Assembly (NCBI RefSeq): GCF_014647075.1
Contig: NZ_BMOM01000008.1
Coordinates: 1 to 64,000 of the forward strand
Direction: 5' to 3'
Length of the DNA: 64,000 nt
Source of the DNA: Deinococcus aerophilus
GTDB lineage: Bacteria > Deinococcota > Deinococci > Deinococcales > Deinococcaceae
Under the pieces are notes generated by a model. That model saw only the letters and a list, made by a program, of their open reading frames with translations, was not told where the DNA came from and did no database searches. A program made the position numbers and the translations under genes. Within the stretch, counting starts at the first letter, position 1. The number at the start of each line of letters is the position of its first letter. Positions 56,750 through 64,000 of the stretch are shown here, one piece after another.

Positions 56750-57359
56750 GGCGTCCACACGAATTGGCGTCCTGGCCCTTCAGGGCGCCTTCCGCGAGCA
56801 CCGTCAGCTGCTCGCGGCGTTGGGGGCCGAGGTCCGTGAAGTGCGTCTGCCCGGCGACCTCGCCGGCTTGGACGGCGTGATCCTGCCGGGAGGGGAGAGC
56901 ACGACCATGGCCCGCCTGCTCACGGAATACGCCCTGTGGGAACCGTTGCGTGCGTTTCATGCGGCGGGCGGGGCGCTGTGGGGAACCTGCGCCGGGGCGA
57001 TCCTGCTTGCCCACTCGGTGCTGGGTGCGCCGCCGCAGTTCGGAGGCCGCCAGGACAGCCTGGGGCTGCTGGACGTCACCGTTCAGCGCAACGCCTTTGG
57101 ACGACAGATCAACTCGTTCACCGACGCCCTGCCGGTTCGCGGACTGGACACGCCCTTTCCCGCCGTGTTCATTCGTGCCCCCGCCTTCGTGAAGGTTGGG
57201 GTGGGATGCACGGTCCTCGCCACTGCCCGGGATCAGGCCGTGATGGTCCGTCAGGACCGGGTGCTCGCCACCGCCTTTCACCCGGAGCTGACCGGCGACA
57301 CCCGCCTGCACGCCTACTTTCTGGAAGACGTGGTGCAGAACAAGGTAGTCAATAAATAA
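56739..57359 (+). CDS. pdxT: Pyridoxal 5'-phosphate synthase, PdxT glutaminase
   Basis: 206 residues: [27 protein letters not shown], nucleophile Cys in [12 protein letters not shown], and the catalytic His-x-Glu in [16 protein letters not shown]. It hydrolyses glutamine and channels ammonia to PdxS. The GTG start overlaps pdxS, the normal pair order. Followed by a CRP-like palindrome and two hydrolase genes. Confidence 0.96.
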   Translation: MAGKASTRIGVLALQGAFREHRQLLAALGAEVREVRLPGDLAGLDGVILPGGESTTMARLLTEYALWEPLRAFHAAGGALWGTCAGAILLAHSVLGAPPQFGGRQDSLGLLDVTVQRNAFGRQINSFTDALPVRGLDTPFPAVFIRAPAFVKVGVGCTVLATARDQAVMVRQDRVLATAFHPELTGDTRLHAYFLEDVVQNKVVNK

Positions 57360-57360
57360 T

Positions 57361-57395
57361 TCACGAGCAGGAAAAATTGTGAATGTATTCACAAG
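57361..57395 (+). promoter_or_regulatory. CRP-like palindrome before the hydrolase pair
   Basis: TTGTGAATGTATTCACAA (57378-57395) is a perfect 18-base palindrome. It contains TGTGA-N6-TCACA, the consensus of CRP/FNR-family sites. It is preceded by TTCACGAGCA (57361-57370), a 10-mer repeated at 58945-58954 after the second hydrolase. The site lies about 35-60 bases before the candidate starts of the first hydrolase gene. A CRP-family regulator is inferred. Confidence 0.6.
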
Positions 57396-57428
57396 TAGAT
57401 CAGGCTTTCCTCAAGCTGGACGCACGGT

Positions 57429-58190
57429 ATGGTAACCGGCGTGTCCAGCGGTGTCTTTCAGCGTGCAGGGGTCCGGCTGCATCACCGGGTGTGGGGTGAG
57501 GGACCGCCCGTGGTGCTTGTGCATGGCCTGAGCGGTTCGGGGCGCTGGTGGCGCCGCAATGTGCCGGCCCTGCAGCGGCGCCACACGGTGTACGTCCTGG
57601 ACCTGTCGGGGTACGGCGCGGCGCGGCGTCAGCGGGCGCTGGGGGTTCGTGAGGCCGCCGCCCTGATCAGCGACTGGCTGGAGGACACCGACCTGCGCGG
57701 GGTCAGCTTGGTGGGCCACTCCATGGGCGGGCACATCTGCGTGCATGTGGCGGCCCGCTGCCCGGACCGGCTGGACAATCTGGTGCTGGTGTGCGCGAGC
57801 GGCCTGCTGAGCACGAGCGCCTACCGGGTGGCGCTGCAGCTGCCCCGCGCCCTGATCACCGGGCGCAAGCGCTTTGTGCCGCGCATCCTGACCGACGCGC
57901 TGCGGGCGGGCCCCCTTAACCTGTGGCGCAATGCCCGTGACCTGCTGCGCGACAGCGTGCAGGATCTGCTGCCCCTGATCCGGGCCCGCACGCTGGTGAT
58001 CTGGGGCGAGCGCGACGCGCTGGTGCCGGTGGAACTGGGTGCCGTGCTTGCCCACTCAATTCCAGGCGCCCGGTTCGAGGTCATTCCGCGCGCCGGCCAC
58101 GTGGTGATGGTGGACGCCCCCGCCGCCTTCAATGCCGCACTGCTCGCATTCCTAGAGGCCGTCCCGGCCGACGGCGAGGTGCTGACATGA
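57429..58190 (+). CDS. Alpha/beta-hydrolase (first of a pair)
   Basis: About 249-253 residues: VVLVHGLSGSGRWWRRN (oxyanion HG), nucleophile elbow GHSMGGHICVH, acid Asp in WGERDALVPV and His in RAGHVVMVDAP. The triad is complete. The family includes esterases, MenH-like lyases and dehalogenases; the substrate is unknown. Possible starts are ATG 57429, GTG 57432 or GTG 57441; TATGGT at 57428-57433 would suit a leaderless start at 57441. The stop overlaps the next hydrolase by four bases. Confidence 0.85.
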   Translation: MVTGVSSGVFQRAGVRLHHRVWGEGPPVVLVHGLSGSGRWWRRNVPALQRRHTVYVLDLSGYGAARRQRALGVREAAALISDWLEDTDLRGVSLVGHSMGGHICVHVAARCPDRLDNLVLVCASGLLSTSAYRVALQLPRALITGRKRFVPRILTDALRAGPLNLWRNARDLLRDSVQDLLPLIRARTLVIWGERDALVPVELGAVLAHSIPGARFEVIPRAGHVVMVDAPAAFNAALLAFLEAVPADGEVLT

Positions 58191-58936
58191 AGACGGACCG
58201 GGCCCAGTACACGCCGGTTTATGGCCTGCGCACCCACGCACGGGTATACGGCCACGGCGGGCCGCTGGTGATTGTTCCGGGTCTGGGGTGTGCGTCGTGG
58301 ATGTATGTCCGGCTTGCCCGCGAACTTGCGAAAGGGCGCACGGTCTACGCCTACGATCCGCCGGGCCACGGCCACAGCGAGGGCCGCCCCGAGTGGCCGG
58401 TGTGCCTGGAAGACCTCACCGACCACCTTGCCGCGTGGCTGGACGCGACCGGGCTGCGCGGCAGCGCACTGCTCGGCCATTCGATCGGGGGAGAGGTGAT
58501 CTTTGATCTGGCGGCCCGGTATCCGCAGCACGCGGGGCCCCTGATCGCATGCTCGCCCACCGGCATTCCCGAGAACCCCAGCGTTCTTGCCCAGCTGTTG
58601 CGGCTGTCGCTGGACCTGCCGCGTGAGCGTCTGGGGCTGTTGTGGCCGGGGATGCGTGCCTACACCCGCTGCGGCACCCTTCGGATGCTGCGCCTGGCGC
58701 AGGACCAGGAAGACCACAACACCGGGCCGCTGTTGCCAGCGGTGAAACAGCCCACGCTGCTTCTCAGCGGTCAGGCCGACCCGGTGATCCGCCGCTGGAC
58801 GGTTCAGGCCCTGCACACGGCCATTCCTAACGCCACCATCCGCGAGATCGTGGGCGGGACCCACGCCCTGATGGACACCTTTCCCAGAACGGTGGCGCGG
58901 TTTACCGTGGACTTTCTGGACGACCTGGAAAAATAA
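58187..58936 (+). CDS. Alpha/beta-hydrolase (second of a pair)
   Basis: 249 residues, similar in layout to the upstream hydrolase but clearly diverged: LVIVPGLGCASWMYVRLA, YDPPGHGHSEG, nucleophile GHSIGGEVIFDLAARYP, Asp in LSGQADPVIRRW and His in GGTHALMD. The triad is complete. The ATGA overlap means the pair is co-translated, perhaps for successive steps or as an in-place duplication. The substrate is unknown. A 28-base palindrome follows. Confidence 0.85.
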   Translation: MKTDRAQYTPVYGLRTHARVYGHGGPLVIVPGLGCASWMYVRLARELAKGRTVYAYDPPGHGHSEGRPEWPVCLEDLTDHLAAWLDATGLRGSALLGHSIGGEVIFDLAARYPQHAGPLIACSPTGIPENPSVLAQLLRLSLDLPRERLGLLWPGMRAYTRCGTLRMLRLAQDQEDHNTGPLLPAVKQPTLLLSGQADPVIRRWTVQALHTAIPNATIREIVGGTHALMDTFPRTVARFTVDFLDDLEK

Positions 58937-58956
58937 ACCGAAATTTCACGAGCAAG

Positions 58957-58984
58957 TTTTATCGTGAATCATTTCACGATAAAA
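58957..58984. repeat. 28-base perfect palindrome after the hydrolase pair
   Basis: Arms TTTTATCGTGAA (58957-58968) and TTCACGATAAAA (58973-58984) surround TCAT. The centre CGTGA-N6-TCACG is a one-base-per-arm variant of the CRP-like core at 57379-57394. It lies between convergent genes and has no free T-run, so a protein-binding site or mRNA end hairpin is as likely as a terminator. Confidence 0.6.
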
Positions 58985-59004
58985 GCACAAGAAAAGCAAG
59001 AAAA

Positions 59005-59023
59005 GAGGGAGAAGATCTCCCTC
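59005..59023 (-). terminator. Terminator after aspS
   Basis: Stem GAGGGAGA / TCTCCCTC with a three-base loop, six bases past the aspS stop. On the minus strand it is followed by TTTTCTTGCTTTTCTTGTGC, another TTCTT-rich tail. Confidence 0.8.
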
Positions 59024-59028
59024 CCATC

Positions 59029-60755
59029 TCAATCTCCCAGCAATTCCAGACCCACCTCGGCGAGCTGTGCCGGAGTCACCGGGGAAGGGGCCTGAGCCAT
59101 CAGGTCCACACCCCGGTTGTTCTTGGGAAAAGCAATCACCTCGCGGATGCTCGCCGCACCCGAGAGCACCATCACCAGGCGGTCAAAGCCCCAGGCAATC
59201 CCTCCGTGGGGCGGCGTGCCGGCTTCCAGGGCATTCAGGAAGAAGCCGAACTGCCGGTGGGCCTCCTCGGGGGTAAAGCCGATGGCCGCGAACATCTTTT
59301 CCTGAACGGCCGGGTCATGGATCCGGACACTGCCTCCACCGATCTCGAAACCGTTGAGCACCAGATCGTAGGCCTGCGCGCGAATCTCGCCCTGGCGCTC
59401 GGTGCCGAACAGGGCCACATCCTCCGGATGCGGGGCGGTGAAGGGATGGTGCATGTAGGTCCAGCGGCCCGCGTCCTCGTCATATTCCAGCTGCGGAAAG
59501 TCGGTGACCCAGCTGACGTGGAAGGCCGGGCCGTCCGCTGCGAGGTCGAACAGGTCGCGCAGCGCCAGACGTACGGCGCCCAGCGCAGCCGTGGCCGCCT
59601 TCCACCCGCCCGCCGCGAACAGCAGCGTGCCGCCCTCGGCCACTCCGGTGCGCTCCAGCAGCGCGGCCGTCTGGTCCCCCAGGAATTTGCTGATGCCCCC
59701 GCTCAGGCCCTCGCCGCTGCGCTTGGCCCAGGCCAGTCCCCGGGCCCCGTTCTGCTTGGCAATCCGCTCGAGCTCGTCGATCTGCTTGCGGGTCAGCTCG
59801 GGCGCAGCGATAACCTTAACGGTCTCGGCCCCGGCAAACGCGGCGAAGGCCCCGCCCGCGAACAGGTCCCCGACCTCGGCGAACGACAGGCCAAAGCGCA
59901 GGTCCGGCTTGTCCGAGCCGTAGCGGTCCACCGCATCCCGGTAGCTCAGGCGCGCAAAGGGGAGGGCCAGCTTCACGCCCAGGGTTTCCTGGAACACGTG
60001 CGCGAGCAGCCGCTCCTGCAACTCCAGCACGTCCTCCTGATCCACGAAGGACAGCTCCATGTCCAGCTGGGTGAAGTCCGGCTGACGGTCGGCGCGCAGG
60101 TCCTCGTCGCGGAAGCAGCGCGCGAGCTGGTAGTAGCGGTCCAGACCCGCGATCATCAGCAGCTGCTTGAACAGCTGCGGGCTCTGCGGCAGGGCGTAGA
60201 CCTCGCCGGGATTCAGGCGGCTGGGCACCAGGAAGTCACGTGCGCCCTCAGGGGTGGATTTGGTGAGCATGGGCGTTTCCACCTGCACAAAGCCCTCGCC
60301 GTCCAGAAAGGCCGTGACGGCCGCGACCGCCTTGCTGCGCAGCATCAGCCGGCGCTGCATCTCGGGTCGGCGCAGGTCCAGGTAGCGGTACTTCAGCCGG
60401 ATGTCCTCGGCCACCTCTGCGCCCTTTTCCAGCTCGAAAGGCGGCGTCTTGGCAGTGTTCAGCACGGCGACGCGCGAGGCGATCACCTCGTAGTCGGCTG
60501 CGCCGCCCTTGCGCTGGCCTTCGGGGCGCAGCTGGTAGGTGCCCTCAATCTCGGCCACGTATTCGGCGCGCAGGCGGTCGGCCTCGGCGAAGGCGGGAGA
60601 ATCCGGCTCCACCTGCACCTGCACCAGACCGCTGCGGTCGCGCAGTTCCAGGAAGATCAACCCGCCCAGGTCGCGGCGGCGGTTCACCCAGCCCTGCAAC
60701 ACGACCGTTTGCGAGGCGTGGGTGGGGGACAGCTGGCCGATCATGGCGGTGCGTT

Positions 60756-60759
<4 letters not shown>
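59029..60759 (-). CDS. aspS: Aspartyl-tRNA synthetase, bacterial type
   Basis: 576 residues. OB-fold anticodon domain ([26 protein letters not shown]), class II motif 1 ([21 protein letters not shown]), motif 2 ([21 protein letters not shown]), the bacterial GAD insertion at about 285-400, and motif 3 ([15 protein letters not shown]). The long bacterial form is generally specific for tRNA-Asp, unlike the short archaeal-type AspRS that misacylates tRNA-Asn. Its start overlaps the hisS stop by four bases. Confidence 0.96.
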
Positions 60760-62081
<1,322 letters not shown>

Positions 62082-62158
62082 AACTGGGGAAGTGTAGCGC
62101 CCCGGTTCCCTTAAAGGGGCGGGGCGCGGCCAGAAATGCCCGGCCCGCAGCAGGGGAG

Positions 62159-62190
62159 AGGCCGCTCTTCCGGAATGCGGAAGGCGGCCT
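62159..62190. terminator. Hairpin after the IPT/TIG lipoprotein gene
   Basis: Arms AGGCCGC and GCGGCCT (62159-62165, 62184-62190) with inner CTTCC / GGAAG pairing. It lies about 60 bases past the minus-strand lipoprotein stop and 78 bases before the hisS start. There is no T-run on the minus strand. Confidence 0.5.
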
Positions 62191-62249
62191 GTATGGATTC
62201 CAGGGTCCGGGTCCTGGATGCGGTGTGCGGCGGGTGAGACAGCTCCGAC

Positions 62250-62621
62250 TTACTGGCGCACGCTGTACGGCAGTCCCGTGGACTGCTTGCCACCGACCTC
62301 CACGAACAGCCAGCTGCCCCCGACCGGTGCGTCGGCCGGCACAGTAAGCACGATGGTGGAGTCGGTCCAAGACTGAATGGCTGCGGGCGGAATCAGGTAG
62401 CCGCCCTTGCCGCTGTCATCGGCCCCCAGGCGCACGCGGCCGGTGGCGGGTCCGCCCAGATAGCGCCCCTGGATGGTGAGGGTTCCTCCGCGTTGCACCG
62501 ACTCTGAAGCCTTGATCAGCAGCGGAGTGACGGTGACGAATTGATCCATGCCCGTCTGACGTGGGGCACACGACGCAAACATGCCCACCATAAGTGAAGA
62601 AGCAACCAAGAAACGCAGCAT
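62250..62621 (-). CDS. Small IPT/TIG-like lipoprotein
   Basis: 123 residues. A lipobox signal ([15 protein letters not shown], then APRQTG) is followed by one immunoglobulin-like IPT/TIG domain: [49 protein letters not shown]. Such domains support binding or surface structure. A periplasmic or surface-anchored location is likely. It is divergent from the lipid kinase gene, with only about 40 bases between starts. Confidence 0.75.
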   Translation of the reverse strand: MLRFLVASSLMVGMFASCAPRQTGMDQFVTVTPLLIKASESVQRGGTLTIQGRYLGGPATGRVRLGADDSGKGGYLIPPAAIQSWTDSTIVLTVPADAPVGGSWLFVEVGGKQSTGLPYSVRQ

Positions 62622-62660
62622 AGCAACAGCCTCCGTCCGGGCAGTCTAATGACCGGTGAT

Positions 62661-63653
62661 ATGACCGGTCAAACGTCCACCCCCGTCCCCCCCCCAGCAG
62701 CCAAGGCTGAGCCGCGTGGGGAGAGTGCGAACCCGCTCACCGGACAACGGATCCTGGTCGTTTTCAATCCCAAGAGCGGTCAGGGAGACAGTGGCCTGCC
62801 CGACTTCCTGAGTCTGCTGGGAGACGCCGGTGCCGAGGTCGTGGAGCGCGAACTCAGCAAGGACACCCCCATCGAGGAACTGGTCCGGGACGCGCAGACC
62901 TTCCACACCGTGGTTGCAGCGGGCGGCGACGGTACGGTCAGCGCCCTGGCCTACGCGATCCGCGGTAGTGATGTTCCGCTGCTCGCCTTTCCGGCCGGCA
63001 CCGCCAATCTGATCGCGCAGAACCTGGACCTGCCGACCGAACCCGAGGAACTGGCCGGCCTGCTGGTCGCCGGGCACAGCATCCACCTGGACCTGGGCGA
63101 GGTGGAGGTCGAGGGCCGCAAGCGCGGCTTTGCCATGCTTGCTGGGGCCGGAGCGGACGCCGCGATGATTCGCGACAGTGAGGACCTCAAGGACCGCTTC
63201 GGGGTGATGGCCTATGTCATGAGCGCCATGAAGCAGCTCAATCCTAAGAAGACGGTGTTTTCTCTGGTGATCGACGGCCAACCGCGCGAGTTCGAGGGCA
63301 TCGGTGTGATGGTCGCCAATTTCGGCATGGCCAACCACCGCATGCCCATCACCGCCCACATTGATCCCGGAGACGGCAAATTCACGGTGGTGCTGATCAA
63401 AGCGGGCAACATTCTGCGCCTGATCCCCAACCTGATTGATTCGTTGCGTGCCAAGCTGAATCTGGGCGATCCGCTGTTCAGTGACAACCTCGAAATCCTG
63501 TCGGCGTGCGAGATCAGCGTGGACGCCGCCGACCCCTTTCCGCTGCAGTACGACGGCGAGCTGATGGTGGAGACCACCCCGTTTCAGGCGCGCATTCTGC
63601 CGGGCGCGGTGCGCTTCGTCACCCTCGCCAGCGATGAGGAAGTCCAGACCTGA
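62661..63653 (+). CDS. Diacylglycerol kinase-family lipid kinase (second copy)
   Basis: About 330 residues, YegS/DagK fold: [44 protein letters not shown], and a C-terminal domain with [12 protein letters not shown] and QYDGELM. It differs from the first copy in having GTANL instead of GTGND, a form seen in several bacterial lipid kinases. TCTAAT (62645-62650) ends ten bases before ATG 62661, which is therefore preferred over the ATG at 62649 that lies inside this box. The lipid substrate is not known. Confidence 0.88.
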   Translation: MTGQTSTPVPPPAAKAEPRGESANPLTGQRILVVFNPKSGQGDSGLPDFLSLLGDAGAEVVERELSKDTPIEELVRDAQTFHTVVAAGGDGTVSALAYAIRGSDVPLLAFPAGTANLIAQNLDLPTEPEELAGLLVAGHSIHLDLGEVEVEGRKRGFAMLAGAGADAAMIRDSEDLKDRFGVMAYVMSAMKQLNPKKTVFSLVIDGQPREFEGIGVMVANFGMANHRMPITAHIDPGDGKFTVVLIKAGNILRLIPNLIDSLRAKLNLGDPLFSDNLEILSACEISVDAADPFPLQYDGELMVETTPFQARILPGAVRFVTLASDEEVQT

Positions 63654-63752
63654 AAAACCGCGTGCAGGACGGCGTGAATTCGGCGGGTCCACAGGAAGGT
63701 CAGGAAGGGGCCGGCAAGACGTCTTGAGGGGCAAAAGGACCTGGGGAAGGCG

Positions 63753-64000
63753 CTACCGGAAGGCCTCCACTGCCGCCTCAAGATCGTCCTCGGGCAGTTC
63801 GACATAGCGGCGGGTCGTGTCCACCTGCTCGTGCCCCAGGAAACCGGCCACACGGGTGAAATCCTTGACGGCAGCATACAGCTGTGTGCCCGCATATTTT
63901 CGGCCGGCGTGAAAGCCTCGGAACTCGTGTTCAAGACCGCACCGCAGGGCCAGCTGCTGCAGGCGGCCATACGCGGTGGAATACGCCTGGAAGGGCAGCA
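63753..64000 (-). CDS. Tyrosine recombinase, C-terminal part (runs off the window)
   Basis: The visible 82 residues are the catalytic C-terminus of a phage-type integrase or XerD-like recombinase: FHAGRKYAGTQL supplies the H-x-x-R box, FLGHEQVDTTRRYVEL has the third box His (LGH) and the nucleophile Tyr. It ends normally with EAAVEAFR and a stop at 63753. The start is beyond the right edge, so full length is unknown. It may belong to another mobile element or to a resident recombinase. The att site at 16361 belongs to an element on its left, so this gene is unlikely to be that element's integrase. Confidence 0.8.
   Translation of the reverse strand, partial: LPFQAYSTAYGRLQQLALRCGLEHEFRGFHAGRKYAGTQLYAAVKDFTRVAGFLGHEQVDTTRRYVELPEDDLEAAVEAFR

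Overview
The window is high-GC DNA (mostly about two-thirds G+C by eye) from a bacterium of the Deinococcus group. The gene set fits this: an IleS2-like isoleucyl-tRNA synthetase, AsnRS plus a bacterial AspRS, isocitrate lyase, methylmalonyl-CoA mutase and PdxST. Many starts also show a -10 hexamer 6-11 bases before the start codon, the leaderless arrangement common in Deinococcus. The assignment is inferred from gene content, with no database search.

The left quarter (1 to about 16,360) looks like an accessory island. Its right edge is the 3' half of a tRNA-Val(TAC) gene (16361-16406), from the anticodon loop to CCA, still followed by a tRNA-type terminator. This is what a tyrosine-recombinase attachment site leaves behind. 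The island holds an alarmone-hydrolase-like HD protein, a small AT-hook-like protein and a six-gene co-directional operon (1737-12312). That operon encodes a UvrD-type helicase, a PD-(D/E)XK nuclease, a small unknown protein, a type III Mod methyltransferase, a delta-60-repeat lipoprotein and a type III Res. Further right are a low-GC GIY-YIG-type protein, a frameshifted small gene and two secreted proteins. The AddB-like iron-sulfur nuclease domain is split across the first two genes of the operon: one cysteine lies at the helicase C-terminus, and the other three plus the active site lie in the next gene. I regard this operon as the best candidate for a little-described defence system.

From 16.4 to 63.7 kb the window is mostly chromosomal housekeeping. 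16.7-24.8 kb has DUF1330, Hsp20, miaA, glgC, the mutase large subunit, an acetyltransferase, a TolB-like protein and an M23 peptidase. 25-33.9 kb has typA behind a possible attenuator, two adjacent frameshifted genes, nrnA, a HAD hydrolase, aceA behind an operator-like repeat cluster, cdd and a CorC-like protein. 34.2-42.6 kb has an AcuI-like reductase, a DUF2227 protein, a YkgJ-like protein, a GAF/HD-GYP protein, a phosphotransferase, upp, a wecA-like gene, wecB and a lipid kinase. 42.7-48.8 kb has ggt, asnS, tpiA, pgk and gap on the minus strand. 48.9-58.9 kb has ileS under a T-box leader, a transaldolase remnant joined to rho, a LysM/M23 protein, a response regulator, pdxST and two alpha/beta hydrolases. 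59-63.7 kb has hisS-aspS, a lipoprotein and a second lipid kinase. The window ends inside a minus-strand tyrosine recombinase.

Regulatory signals seen directly include the ileS T-box with an ATC specifier, terminator-like hairpins in the typA and corC leaders, a CRP-like palindrome before the hydrolase pair, a leaderless 14-codon ORF coupled to miaA, and a set of terminators sharing a TTCTT-rich tail.
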